Shown here piece after piece: positions 9,553 to 19,569 of a DNA stretch of 56,482 nt. The DNA lies in contig NKIM01000006.1 in the NCBI GenBank assembly GCA_002255955.1, forward strand, positions 28,055-84,536. The letters run 5' to 3'. The notes beneath the pieces were generated by a model. That model worked only from the letters and a program-made list of their open reading frames with translations, was not told the DNA's origin and did not search any database. The position numbers were made by a program, and so were the translations under genes. Origin of the DNA: Burkholderiales bacterium PBB2. Its GTDB lineage: Bacteria; Pseudomonadota; Gammaproteobacteria; Burkholderiales; Burkholderiaceae_C. Positions within the stretch are counted from its first letter, which is position 1, and each line of letters starts with the position of its first letter.

Positions 9553-9654
9553 GGGAATCCTGTGCTGCCTGAAGCGCAAGATTCTACGGGCAGGCCGGGT
9601 GAAGCCCAGCCTGCCCCGCGCTCATGCCGCGCTCATGCCGCAATCACAGCGCCG

Positions 9655-11541
9655 TCACGGCGTGACCGTGGCCGTGACAGTCACGCCGCTGTAGGCCGCA
9701 TAGGCTTGCACACCGACGATGTAGGTGGCCGCCGTCGGCGCGGTGATGGCGCAGCTCTCGTTGCTGGTCGAGCCATCGCTCTTGCAGGCATAGCTGCTGG
9801 TGCTGGGCTTGCTCGTCTTCTGCACAAAGAGGTCGGCATCGCCGTTGCTGCCCTTGAGCGTGACCGTCAGCTTGGAGGCTGCGCTGGGCAGGGTGATGGC
9901 GTAGTAGTTCCAGCTGCCGGTGGCGCCGCTCTGGTTGGCCAGGGGCACGCCATTGCTCAGCGGGGTGGGTGGCGTGTCGGGCACACCGCCGCTGAGCGTG
10001 CCCTTGAGCGCGTAATAGCCGACCGAGCTGTAATTGGAGAAGCCGTTTTGCGGCGAGCCCTCGGCGCCGCCCTGGATCTTGATCGAGTAGCTGCCGGCGG
10101 GCAGTTGCAGATTGCTGAACTCGGCCGAGCGATTCACCGCCAGATTGCTGCGCGCCACCTGCTGGCCGCTGCTGTTCAGGATCTGCGCCTCGACATCAAG
10201 CATGCGCAGGTACTCGATCGGGTCCACCCGCAGGTTCAGGGTTGCGGCATTGGCCACGGTGAAGGTGAACAGATCGTTGTCGGTGTTGCGCTCGATCTGG
10301 CCCCAGTTGTCCAGCGGGTTGATCTCCCCCCCGGCGCGCAGTTGCAGGGGCTTGCCGTTGACGTTGTCGTCGGCCACATAGGGCACCGACTCATTGACCG
10401 TCATGATGCGGAAATCGTCTTCCTGGTTGTTGGCCGTGCTGTACTCGCCACGGCTCCAGGTGAAGAGCTGGTTGGCCCAGGAGCCACCCATCCAGTAGTT
10501 GCCCATGATGGGGCCCCACTGGTAAGCCGGGATGCCTTCGAAGTACTCACCACCGCTGCCGCCGCCATCGTGCGACATGCCCATCTGATGACCCACCTCG
10601 TGCGCACCGGTCATGCCGATGCCATAGCCGTAGTCGAAGCCGGCCGAGGGGTTGCGGTAAAGCGTGCCGGCCGAGGTGGTGCCGAAAGAGCGCAGCGGCG
10701 CAAAGGAGCGACCATCCTGATTGATGAAGTTGATGATGCCGGTGCGCAAGGTGTTGGCTGTGCGCGCCGCGTCATAGACCGAGCGCTTGGTCGTAACGTT
10801 CATGTTCAGCATGCTGTACTGGTCGGCCATCGATTGCCAGGCCCTGTACATCTGTTCTTTCGTCACCCCATTGAGCGGCGTGCTGCCGTTCATGACAGCG
10901 GTGGTGTTGAGATAGAACACCCAGGGGCTTCCGGGCTTGCTCTCCAGCTGGGTGACATCCTGATTGGCATAGGGCCCGATATGCGGCGCCTGGCGCAAGG
11001 CCATGGGGCTGTAGACCGGTGCGGCCACGGCCAGGGCGGTGATGCCCTGGGCCCGCTCGTAGTCGCGCTGGAACTGCTCTTCAAAGTCCGGGAAGACCTG
11101 GGTGTAGGGCACTTCGCGCACGGTCACCTGGCCCTTGGCGCCATCGACCGCACCGGTGCTGAACTCAAAGGCCTTGCGCTTGTCATGCAAGGCCAGATAG
11201 CCGCCCAGGCTCTTGGCGCTGCCCTTGAGGAAGAACACCGAATTGCTGTTACCCAGGGCATGGCCGGAGATGGACACCAGGCCGTTCTTGTCGAAGAAGT
11301 CCTGGATCTGCACTGCGAGCGACTCGTTGCCGAAGGTGCGGAAGAAGGGGCTGCTGCTGCCGCGGTGTTGCTGACGCAGCGCCTCAATCAGCTGCTCGCC
11401 GCTGCCAAGGTTCAACACGGTCGCGTTCGGGCGCGAGGCGTCTTGTGCTGCAGCGGGCAAGCTCAAGCTGGCCAGCGAGCTCAGGGCCAGAACGGCCGCG
11501 GGCAACAGAGCGAGTTTCAAGGGGTTCTTGTGGGCAGGCAT
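9655..11541 (-). CDS. Secreted zinc metalloprotease with pre-peptidase C-terminal domain
   Basis: A 628-residue exported protein. Residues 1-32 are a signal peptide ending in LPAAAQ. The metzincin zinc motif HEVGHQMGMSHD is complete at 314-325 (zinc ligands H314, H318 and H324; catalytic E315). A methionine, M346 in GPIMGNYW, could serve as the Met-turn. Two beta-rich regions follow: about 400-510 (WGQIERNTDNDLFTFTV) and a PPC domain at about 545-628 (GSWNYYAITLPSAASKLTVT, then NGDADLFVQ). Two cysteines near the end (YACKSDG, NESCAI) could form a disulfide. PPC domains are normally removed after secretion. It probably degrades extracellular protein. Transcribed alone, with GGAG before the ATG. 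Confidence 0.85.
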   Translation of the reverse strand: MPAHKNPLKLALLPAAVLALSSLASLSLPAAAQDASRPNATVLNLGSGEQLIEALRQQHRGSSSPFFRTFGNESLAVQIQDFFDKNGLVSISGHALGNSNSVFFLKGSAKSLGGYLALHDKRKAFEFSTGAVDGAKGQVTVREVPYTQVFPDFEEQFQRDYERAQGITALAVAAPVYSPMALRQAPHIGPYANQDVTQLESKPGSPWVFYLNTTAVMNGSTPLNGVTKEQMYRAWQSMADQYSMLNMNVTTKRSVYDAARTANTLRTGIINFINQDGRSFAPLRSFGTTSAGTLYRNPSAGFDYGYGIGMTGAHEVGHQMGMSHDGGGSGGEYFEGIPAYQWGPIMGNYWMGGSWANQLFTWSRGEYSTANNQEDDFRIMTVNESVPYVADDNVNGKPLQLRAGGEINPLDNWGQIERNTDNDLFTFTVANAATLNLRVDPIEYLRMLDVEAQILNSSGQQVARSNLAVNRSAEFSNLQLPAGSYSIKIQGGAEGSPQNGFSNYSSVGYYALKGTLSGGVPDTPPTPLSNGVPLANQSGATGSWNYYAITLPSAASKLTVTLKGSNGDADLFVQKTSKPSTSSYACKSDGSTSNESCAITAPTAATYIVGVQAYAAYSGVTVTATVTP

Positions 11542-11626
11542 GGGGGTCTCCAGAGGTGTGTGTTCGCCCTCGGTTCAGCACCGGGGCTGCGCAGTGTCCT
11601 CAGCCTGCCAACGCTTGAACATAGAA

Positions 11627-11641
11627 ACATCTGACAGATGT
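11627..11641. promoter_or_regulatory. Dyad ACATCT-GAC-AGATGT upstream of the metalloprotease
   Basis: A perfect 6-bp inverted repeat with a 3-base spacer lies about 86 bases upstream of the protease start, in the space between this gene and the DinB-like gene. Position and symmetry suit a regulator binding site, but nothing in the sequence names the regulator. Confidence 0.3.
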
Positions 11642-11789
11642 CTGGGCCATTCGGCGCAGGCGCCTCTGCCCAGCGCGGAGCAATGAAAGACGCGACACAA
11701 ACCTGCTTTCGATCCGCGGCGAAAAACGACGCGCACAATGGCTCGCCGCCAAGGTCTGGCCGCAGCCACAAACCAGCGGCGCGCGCGCC

Positions 11790-12287
11790 TCAAGCCTGCC
11801 TGCGCTGCGGCTCGCTCACATGCAGGAAGCGGGTCAGCAGGTCGCGCGGCGGCGCGACCGAGATGGCCTTGAGCATCTGGCCCACATTGCCGCGGTGATA
11901 GGCGCCGTGGGTGATCAGGTGCAGCAGCATCTCCTCCCGGCTCATGCAGCCGGCGTCGCCATCGGTGAACTGGAAGTGCAGGCGCTCGGCCGCCTGCTCG
12001 GGCGAGAGCTCGGCGACATAACGCTCAAACCACGCATCCAGCTCCGCCTGCTCGAACTGCAGGGCCTCGAGGCTCGGTGTGTCATCGGTGTTGCTGCGGG
12101 TGTAGCCATGCGCCTGCTGGCTGAGGTGGGCGTGAAAGATGCGGTCCACCACGTAGATGTGGTTGAGCATGCGCAGCGCGGCATGCAGCGCCTCGGCGTG
12201 CTGGCTGGCATCCACGTCCGCCAGCACGGCAAACAGTTCCTGGTTGGCCCAGGACTTTTGGGCAAAGAGTTGCTGCAGGCTTGTCAT
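11790..12287 (-). CDS. DinB-family protein
   Basis: A 165-residue cytoplasmic four-helix-bundle protein of the DinB/DfsB type. Helices carry LQQLFAQKSWANQELFAVLAD, LRMLNHIYVVDRIFHAHL and MLLHLITHGAYHRGNVGQML. The histidines in NHIYVVDRIFHAH and LITHGAYHRG sit where this family binds a divalent metal. Family members include thiol S-transferases and many proteins of unknown role, so no reaction is assigned. The start at 12287 (MTSLQQLFAQ) has AAGGA upstream and fits the family N-terminus; the longer frame to 12344 is not supported. Confidence 0.82.
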   Translation of the reverse strand: MTSLQQLFAQKSWANQELFAVLADVDASQHAEALHAALRMLNHIYVVDRIFHAHLSQQAHGYTRSNTDDTPSLEALQFEQAELDAWFERYVAELSPEQAAERLHFQFTDGDAGCMSREEMLLHLITHGAYHRGNVGQMLKAISVAPPRDLLTRFLHVSEPQRRQA

Positions 12288-12336
12288 CACGGAGCGTCCT
12301 TCGGCACATCGCCTGGCACCCGTCGGCCGAGGCTGG

Positions 12337-12377
12337 AAAAACAAAACAGAGAAGGCGGCCGAGCCGCGCTTCTCTGT
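12337..12377 (-). terminator. Intrinsic terminator after the CBS-domain gene
   Basis: Arms 12346-12359 and 12363-12377 pair with one bulged base (ACAGAGAAG with CTTCTCTGT, GCGGC with GCCGC). On the minus strand the hairpin is followed by a U-rich tract, the complement of the A-run at 12337-12346. It lies 86 bases past the CBS gene stop. Confidence 0.75.
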
Positions 12378-12400
12378 GGGTGTGAAAGCAGGAGTGAAAT

Positions 12401-12426
12401 TCAGGCCAGCTCAGGCCAGCTCAGGC
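12401..12426. repeat. Short tandem repeat, 2.6 copies of a 10-mer
   Basis: The unit TCAGGCCAGC is repeated head to tail in the 3' untranslated part of the CBS-domain gene, between its stop and its terminator. No function is evident; probably replication slippage. Confidence 0.7.
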
Positions 12427-12462
12427 ACCGGAAGGCGCAGCTGGCGTTCAGGCGCCTGCCGC

Positions 12463-12933
12463 TCAGAGCTTGGATTCGTCCGCTGCGGCCGGGTTGTCTT
12501 CCAGTGGCCAGTCGCGGATGTAAGCCTTGAGCATGCGGTTCTCGAAGTCCTGGCCGTCGACCACGGCCTTGGCCACGTCGTAGAAAGAGATCACGCCCAT
12601 CAGCGTGCGGCCATTGAGCACCGGCATGTAGCGGGCGTGGCGACCCAGCATCATGCGGCGGACTTCGTCGATTTCGGTCTCGGGTGTGCAGGTCAGCGGA
12701 TGGTCGTCCATGACGCTGCGAACCAGGGAGGTTCCGACCGTGCCGCCATTGCGCACGATGGCGGCGATCACCTCGCGGAAGGTCAGCATGCCGACCAGGT
12801 CGCCATGCTCCATCACCACCAAGGAGCCGATGTCGCGTTCGGCCATGGCGGTCACGGCCACGGCCAACAATTCGTCGGGCGTGACGGTGAACAGCGTGCC
12901 GCCCTTGACGCGCAAAATGTCGACGACTTTCAT
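12463..12933 (-). CDS. Tandem CBS-domain protein
   Basis: A 156-residue cytoplasmic protein made almost wholly of two CBS domains, which together form a Bateman module that binds adenine nucleotides or similar ligands. The first repeat is around VTPDELLAVAVTAMAERDIGSL with VVMEHGDLVGMLTFREVI, and the second is TCTPETEIDEVRRMM with RYMPVLNGRTLMGVISFYDV. There is no attached enzymatic or membrane domain. The start at 12933 (MKVVDILRVKG) has GAGGAG at good distance, and the 40 upstream codons of the open frame are not conserved in character. It is divergent from the sulfhydrylase gene. Confidence 0.88.
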   Translation of the reverse strand: MKVVDILRVKGGTLFTVTPDELLAVAVTAMAERDIGSLVVMEHGDLVGMLTFREVIAAIVRNGGTVGTSLVRSVMDDHPLTCTPETEIDEVRRMMLGRHARYMPVLNGRTLMGVISFYDVAKAVVDGQDFENRMLKAYIRDWPLEDNPAAADESKL

Positions 12934-13073
12934 GATCAGCTTTCTCCTCGTTGTCACTGCCTGCCACTGCTTAGCACGAACTGCCGCGCTGCCGGCAAGA
13001 CCCGGCACCTTGCGCCGCAGGATGCTTGGGAACATAGCACACAATCCGCGCATTCAACATCACGAAAGTCCAT

Positions 13074-14384
13074 ATGTCCGGTTACAGCGACCCTGGCTTT
13101 GACACCCTGGCTTTGCATGCCGGCGCGGCCCCCGATCCCGCCACCGGCGCACGCGTCACGCCCTTGCATCTGAGCACCTCCTTTGTGTTCGAGAACAGCG
13201 AGCATGCCGCTTCGCTCTTCAATATGGAGCGCGCCGGCCATGTCTACAGCCGCATCTCCAACCCGACCACGGCCGTGTTCGAGGAACGCATGGCAGCGCT
13301 GGAAGGCGGGGTCGGCGCCATCGCCACGGCAAGCGGGCAAGCGGCACTGCATCTGGCCATCGCCACCATCGCGGCGGCCGGCTCGCACATCGTCGCCTCC
13401 AGCGCGCTCTACGGCGGCTCGCACAATCTGCTGCATTACACCCTGGCTCGCTTCGGCATCAGCACCACTTTTGTGAAGCCCGGTGATCTGGATGGCTGGC
13501 GCGCCGCCATCCGGCCCGAGACCAAGCTGCTGTTCGGCGAGACCCTGGGCAACCCGGGAATGGACGTGCTGGACATCCCGGCCGTCGCGGCCATCGCCCA
13601 CGAGGCCGGCCTGCCCCTGTTGGTGGACGCCACCTTGAGCACGCCCTATCTGCAGCGGCCCATCGCTCAGGGCGCCGATCTGGTCATGCATTCGGCCACC
13701 AAGTTTTTGTCGGGTCATGGCACCGTGGTCGGCGGCGTGCTGGTGGACAGCGGCCGCTTCGACTGGCAGGCCGCGTTTGATCGCAGCGGCGGCCGCCGCT
13801 TTGCCGAACTCTGCGAGCCCTATGCCGGCTTCCACGGCATGGTGTTCAGCGAGGAGAGCAGCACCGGCGCCTTCCTGCTGCGCGCGCGCCGCGAGGGCCT
13901 GCGCGACTTCGGCGCCTGCATGAGCCCGCACACTGCCTGGCTGATTTTGCAAGGCATCGAGACCCTGTCCCTGCGCATGGAGCGCCATGTGAAGAACGCC
14001 GGCCGCGTGGCCGAGTTCCTGGCCACCCAGCCCCAGGTCAGCCGCGTCGGCTACCCCGGCCTGGCCAGCCATGCCGACCATGGCCTGGCCCAGCAGCTGC
14101 TGCCGCGCGGCTGCGGCTCGGTCTTCAGCTTCGATCTGCAAGGCAGCCGCGAGCAAGGCCGGCGCTTCATCGAGTCGCTCAAGATCTTCTCCCACCTGGC
14201 CAATGTCGGCGACTGCCGCTCGCTGGTGATCCACCCGGCAAGCACCACCCATTTCCGCATGGACGATGCGGCCCTGGCCCAGGCCGGCATCACGCCCGGC
14301 ACCATCCGCCTGTCCATCGGCCTGGAAGACGCCGAGGACTTGATCGCCGACTTGAAGCGCGCGCTCAAGATCGCTGCCCGCTGA
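13074..14384 (+). CDS. O-acetylhomoserine/O-succinylhomoserine sulfhydrylase-type PLP enzyme
   Basis: A 436-residue enzyme of the Cys/Met metabolism PLP family, probably making homocysteine from an activated homoserine and sulfide. The PLP lysine is K210 in HSATKFLSGHG. Other family marks are YSRISNPTTAVFEERMAALE, the GSG-like ASGQAALH loop, and the substrate-binding SLVIHPASTTH near the C-terminus. The length fits MetY (about 430), longer than cystathionine gamma-synthases (about 390), and the insertion after HGTVVGGVLVDSG is typical of MetY. The substrate cannot be proved from sequence, so I leave the symbol blank. The SD is weak (GAAAG). Followed after 24 bases by a hydrolase gene, probably co-transcribed. 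Confidence 0.9.
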   Translation: MSGYSDPGFDTLALHAGAAPDPATGARVTPLHLSTSFVFENSEHAASLFNMERAGHVYSRISNPTTAVFEERMAALEGGVGAIATASGQAALHLAIATIAAAGSHIVASSALYGGSHNLLHYTLARFGISTTFVKPGDLDGWRAAIRPETKLLFGETLGNPGMDVLDIPAVAAIAHEAGLPLLVDATLSTPYLQRPIAQGADLVMHSATKFLSGHGTVVGGVLVDSGRFDWQAAFDRSGGRRFAELCEPYAGFHGMVFSEESSTGAFLLRARREGLRDFGACMSPHTAWLILQGIETLSLRMERHVKNAGRVAEFLATQPQVSRVGYPGLASHADHGLAQQLLPRGCGSVFSFDLQGSREQGRRFIESLKIFSHLANVGDCRSLVIHPASTTHFRMDDAALAQAGITPGTIRLSIGLEDAEDLIADLKRALKIAAR

Positions 14385-14408
14385 AGCGAAGCCACCGAGA
14401 CCCACACC

Positions 14409-15227
14409 ATGCTCTTCAACGTCCACGAACAGCCCACGTACGCCTACACCGGCGGCAAGCCCTTTGACCCCGCCCTGCCCTGCGTGGTCTTCATCCACGG
14501 CGCCCTCAACGACCACAGCGTCTGGACCCTGCTGGCGCGCTGGTGCGCCCACCATGGCCATGCGGTGCTGGCCGTTGATCTGCCAGGCCATGGCCGCAAC
14601 CGCGCGCAAGCACCGCTGGCCGATGTGCCGGCCATGGCCGACTGGTTGCTGGCCTTGATGCAGGCCGCGGGCTTGAACCAGCCCGCCGCATTGGTCGGCC
14701 ACAGCATGGGCTCGCTGATCGCGCTGGAAGCCGCCGCGCGCGCGCCCGAGCAGGTCAGCCGCCTGGTGCTGGTGGGCACGGCCTACCCGATGAAGGTCTC
14801 GCCCGCCCTGCTGGAAACCGCCCGCACGGCACCCGAGCAGGCCATTGCCATGGTCAACACCTTCTCCTTCGCCAGCTGGGCCAGCAAGCCCGGCTACCCG
14901 GGCCCCGGCAGCTGGCTGCAAGGGGCCGAGCTGGCGCTCAAGACCCGCATCCAAAACGGTCAGGCGGCGCTCAATCTCTTCGAGCACGACTTCCGCGTTT
15001 GCGACAGCTATGCCGGTGGTTTGGAGGCTGCGGCCCGGGTGCGCTGCCCGGCGCATTTCATCCTCGGCGAGCAGGACCAGATGACGGCGCCCAAGCAGGC
15101 GCAAGCCCTGATCGAGGCCCTGAAAGCCCAGGTGCCCACCGCCGTGCACACGCTCCCGGCCGGCCATTCGATGATGGCCGAAGCACCCGACGCCATGCTG
15201 GCGGCGCTGCGCCAAGCGCTGCGCTGA
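14409..15227 (+). CDS. Alpha/beta-fold hydrolase
   Basis: A 272-residue cytoplasmic protein with the alpha/beta hydrolase fold. The nucleophile elbow is GHSMGS with S99. The oxyanion segment is HGALNDHSVW near residue 30, the acid is likely the aspartate in GEQDQM, and the histidine is in PAGHSMM near the C-terminus. The cap region is about residues 130-200. Such proteins include esterases, thioesterases and haloperoxidase-like enzymes, and the substrate is not shown. It follows the sulfhydrylase gene on the same strand by 24 bases, so it may act on a product or ester of that pathway; that is inference only. Confidence 0.85.
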   Translation: MLFNVHEQPTYAYTGGKPFDPALPCVVFIHGALNDHSVWTLLARWCAHHGHAVLAVDLPGHGRNRAQAPLADVPAMADWLLALMQAAGLNQPAALVGHSMGSLIALEAAARAPEQVSRLVLVGTAYPMKVSPALLETARTAPEQAIAMVNTFSFASWASKPGYPGPGSWLQGAELALKTRIQNGQAALNLFEHDFRVCDSYAGGLEAAARVRCPAHFILGEQDQMTAPKQAQALIEALKAQVPTAVHTLPAGHSMMAEAPDAMLAALRQALR

Positions 15228-15236
15228 ACCAGACAG

Positions 15237-15930
15237 TCAGCTGTTCTGGATCAACCCATCCACCACCAGGATGGTGCGGTCGCAGCGCTGAGCCAGCTCG
15301 GGGTTGTGGGTCACAAAAAGCACGGCCGTGCCCTGCTCGCGGTTGACCCGACGCAGCAGCTCGAACACCGCATCGGCGCTCTTGGTATCAAGGTTGCCCG
15401 TGGGTTCGTCGGCCAGCAGCAAGGCCGGCTTCATGGCCAGAGCCCGGGCCACGGCCACGCGCTGCTGTTGGCCGCCGCTGAGCTTGTTGGCCAGGTTGTC
15501 GCGCCAGGGCGTGAGGCCCACCTGATCGATCAGCTCGGCCGCCCGCGCCGCCATGGCCGCATCGGGCCGGCCCTTGGCGCCGAGCAGGGGCAGCATCACG
15601 TTCTCCAGCGCAGTGAAGGCGCTGATCAGGTGGTGGTACTGGAACACAAAGCCGATGTTGTGACCGCGCAGCCGGGTCAGCGCATGGTCGTCCAGGCCCA
15701 CGGTGTTCTCGCCACAGATGCTCAGCTCGCCGCTGCTGGGCCGGTCCAGCAGGCCGACGATATTGAGCAGCGTGCTCTTGCCCGAGCCGCTGGGGCCCAT
15801 GACGGCGCAAAACTCCCCGCGGCGCAAGTCCAAGTCGATGCCATGCAAGACCTCGCTGGCGAAGGGCGTGCCCGGGTTGAAGACCTTGCGCACCTCCCGC
15901 ATGGTCACCACAGCGCTGCGATCGGTGTCC

Positions 15931-15938
<8 letters not shown>
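15237..15938 (-). CDS. ABC transporter ATP-binding protein (LolD/MacB type)
   Basis: A 233-residue ATPase that drives the FtsX-like permease encoded just upstream. Motifs are Walker [11 protein letters not shown]-loop FVFQYHHL, signature LSGGQQQR, Walker [13 protein letters not shown] and H-loop VTHNP. I choose the GTG at 15936-15938, which overlaps the permease stop region by 8 bases. The next ATG (15902) would cut into the first beta strand ([11 protein letters not shown]), and the upstream ATG at 16091 would add 51 non-family residues lying wholly inside the permease gene. Last gene of a four-gene operon. Confidence 0.9.
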
Positions 15939-17205
<1,267 letters not shown>

Positions 17206-17224
17206 GGAGAGGGCTCGACCGGCG

Positions 17225-18556
17225 TCAGCGGCTGGAGGGCGAGGACGCTGGTGCTGGAGCTGCTGCTGTAGCCGGCTTGGCCAACACGGGCCGCACAGGG
17301 TCGCCCGCTTTCAGGCTTGCCGCATCGGCAGCCGCAGCCTGCAGCACCACATCGCCTTCAGCCAAACCACCCAGCACCTCGACCCAGCCGCCGCTGCGCA
17401 GACCCAACTCAATCTCGCGCCGCTGCAGCCCCTGCTGGGCATCGACGCGCCAGACCCAGGGTTTCTGGCCCGACGCCTCATGCAGCTGCGCCAGGCCCAG
17501 CAGCAAAGCCCGCTGGCGCCGGCCCACCTCGACGTCGGCCGAGACCGTCATGTCCTGGCGCAGATAGGCCGGCGGTGCATCCACCGCCAGGCGCACCTCC
17601 ACCGCACCGGTCTGGGCATTGATGCCCGGGTTGATATAGGCCACGCGCGCAGCGAAGCGCTGCTCGGGGTATGCATCGGCCGAGGCCAGTGCTGGCTGGC
17701 CCAGCTGCAGCAGACGCAGGTTCTTCTCGTCGATGGACAGCACCAGCTCGGTCCGCCCCTGGGGTGAGAGTGTCATCAGCAAACGCCCGGCCTGCACCAC
17801 ATCACCGACCTCGACATTGCGCGCGATCAGGGTGCCGGCCACCGGCGCCTGGATGCGGGTATAGCGGGCCCGTGCCCGGGCCAGATCGGCGGCGGCCTCG
17901 GCCTGGCTCAGAGCCGCGCGGGCCAGGGCCAGCTCGCTGCCAGCCGGCTGCAGACTGCGGGTCTGGGCCTGGTTGGCGCGCGCCTGGGCTTCGGCCAGGC
18001 TCAGGCTCTTGCGGGCCTCGTCCAGGGCAGCGGCACCGATGAACCCTTGCTGATGAAGCTGCTCGCTGCGCTGCAGCTGGGCACGGGCCAGATCGAGCGT
18101 GGCTTGCGCCTGGCGCAGCTGCTGCTCGCTGACCGGCAGTTGCACCTCGCCCAGGCGGCGCAGGTTCAGCTGCGCCTGCTGCAAAGCTGCCTCGGCCTGG
18201 CGCTGCGCGGCACTCAGTTCACTGGCCTCCAGGGCCACCAGCAGCTGGCCCTGCGCCACCGTCTGCCCTTGTGCCACCGGCACCTCGCTGACGGTGCCGG
18301 TGATCTGCGCCGCCAGGTCCACCCGGTGCGGCGCCTCCACCCGGGCACTGGCCACCACGGTCTGCACAAAATCGCGCCGCTGCAGTTGCTCGGCCGGCAC
18401 CGCCTGGCCGCGCTGACTCTGCCACCAAGCCCATGCCGCAACAATCAGGAGGAGGCCAAGACCCCAAGCCAGGCCGCGGCGCCAAGCACTGCGGCCCGCG
18501 GTGGCTGGTACAGAGGCTGGCACGGAGGCAGCGGCAGCGCTTGCGGGTGTGTCCAT
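17225..18556 (-). CDS. HlyD/MacA-type periplasmic adaptor of an ABC exporter
   Basis: A 443-residue membrane-fusion protein. An N-terminal helix, GLAWGLGLLLIVAAWAWW (about 28-45), anchors it in the inner membrane. The lipoyl halves are VDLAAQITGTVSEVPVAQGQ and TRIQAPVAGTLIARNVEVGD. Between them is a long coiled-coil hairpin rich in Ala, Gln, Leu and Arg (about 120-235). A Pro/Ala-rich tail ends the protein. It lies 19 bases downstream of the MipA gene and 19 bases upstream of the permease gene, so the four genes form one transcript. Its role is to couple the ABC pair to an outer-membrane partner. Confidence 0.9.
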   Translation of the reverse strand: MDTPASAAAASVPASVPATAGRSAWRRGLAWGLGLLLIVAAWAWWQSQRGQAVPAEQLQRRDFVQTVVASARVEAPHRVDLAAQITGTVSEVPVAQGQTVAQGQLLVALEASELSAAQRQAEAALQQAQLNLRRLGEVQLPVSEQQLRQAQATLDLARAQLQRSEQLHQQGFIGAAALDEARKSLSLAEAQARANQAQTRSLQPAGSELALARAALSQAEAAADLARARARYTRIQAPVAGTLIARNVEVGDVVQAGRLLMTLSPQGRTELVLSIDEKNLRLLQLGQPALASADAYPEQRFAARVAYINPGINAQTGAVEVRLAVDAPPAYLRQDMTVSADVEVGRRQRALLLGLAQLHEASGQKPWVWRVDAQQGLQRREIELGLRSGGWVEVLGGLAEGDVVLQAAAADAASLKAGDPVRPVLAKPATAAAPAPASSPSSR

Positions 18557-18575
18557 GAGGGGCCTCAGCTCAGGC

Positions 18576-19484
18576 TCAGTTGCGGTAAGCCAGGCCCAGA
18601 CTCCAGCTGTAGGAGCCCGGCTTCTGGTTGAGCGGGCTGTCGGCTGCCGTGCCCAACAGGCGGCCCACGCCGACGCTGCTGAAGCACACCCAGTGCTTGC
18701 TGACCGAGCGGGTGTAGCTCAGGCCCAGGCCCGCATCGCGAACGCCCGAACCCGGCATGTAGCTGCGCCCCAGTCGCTGAGCCGCCGGGCCCTCGGGCAC
18801 GCCGAAGTAACTCTGCATGTAGCGGCCATTGCCGCCCGAGACGCCCAAGCCGACGTTCAATTCGCCCCCGGCCGAGCGGAAGAGCTGCTTGCGCAGATCG
18901 GCGCTCCAGACCAGGCCGCCATCGCGCCCGGCCAGATCCTGGCTGAGGCTGCCCCCAAGCTGCCAGGTGGGGGCCAGGGTGTAGCCGACGAAGAGCCGCC
19001 CGCGCAGCGTGCGTTTCACATCGGGCAGACCCTCGGTGCTGTCGCTGTCGCGGCTGTTGCGGCCGCTGTCGATGCGCAGGCCAAAGCCCAGGCTGAAGTT
19101 CTCGTTGCGGAACAGCTCACGGCTGGCGCCGGCGCCGCCGTCCACGGTTTCGCGGCCGAAGCCCATCAGGCCGGAAGACCCCGAGGTGGCGATGCGCCAG
19201 CGCCCCCAGCGCACCGCCCAGAGCGGTTTGATGTCGCCGCCGTACTGGCGCGCACCGAAGTACTCGGGGCCGTAGCGGTAGGAGGCGCCGATCAGGTAAC
19301 GCACCTCGCCAGTGGCCGTCCCCGTGCTCTCGCCCTCGGGCGGCGTCTGAGCCTGGCTGAGGCCGGGCAGGCCAGCCGCCGCCAGCAGCAAGACCTGGCA
19401 CCAAGCGCGGCCAGGCTGGACGGCCTGCACACCCGACCGTGAAGTGGCTTGAAAAAGCTGAAGGATGGAGTTCAGTCGCAGCAT
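18576..19484 (-). CDS. MipA/OmpV-family outer-membrane protein
   Basis: A 302-residue protein with a long N-terminus and a hydrophobic signal (QVLLLAAAGLPGLSQAQ). It continues as alternating beta strands of an outer-membrane barrel and ends in an aromatic-containing strand (SYSWSLGLAYRN). The family is recognised by YLIGASYRYGPEYFGARQYGGDIKPL, the LFRNENFSLGFGLRIDSGR strand and the C-terminal region. MipA/OmpV proteins have been linked to murein-enzyme scaffolding and to outer-membrane transport, but most members are uncharacterised. It is the first gene of an operon with an HlyD adaptor and ABC permease/ATPase, which suggests it works with that exporter. Confidence 0.82.
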   Translation of the reverse strand: MLRLNSILQLFQATSRSGVQAVQPGRAWCQVLLLAAAGLPGLSQAQTPPEGESTGTATGEVRYLIGASYRYGPEYFGARQYGGDIKPLWAVRWGRWRIATSGSSGLMGFGRETVDGGAGASRELFRNENFSLGFGLRIDSGRNSRDSDSTEGLPDVKRTLRGRLFVGYTLAPTWQLGGSLSQDLAGRDGGLVWSADLRKQLFRSAGGELNVGLGVSGGNGRYMQSYFGVPEGPAAQRLGRSYMPGSGVRDAGLGLSYTRSVSKHWVCFSSVGVGRLLGTAADSPLNQKPGSYSWSLGLAYRN

Positions 19485-19569
19485 CAGCGCAGCTTAGCAG
19501 CGCCGCACGACATTTGTCCGTGCGCTGCGGCTGGGCTGATGCAGATCAAGCCAGGGTGCTGTGATGGGC

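Noticed and set aside
12934-13073. A possible SAM riboswitch before the sulfhydrylase gene
   Set aside because: The 140-base space shows no conserved SAM-riboswitch core or terminator stem; nothing beyond a plain divergent promoter region.
12954-15215. A 753-codon minus-strand open frame opposite the sulfhydrylase and hydrolase genes
   Set aside because: Shadow of two genes with complete catalytic motifs; no protein family features of its own.
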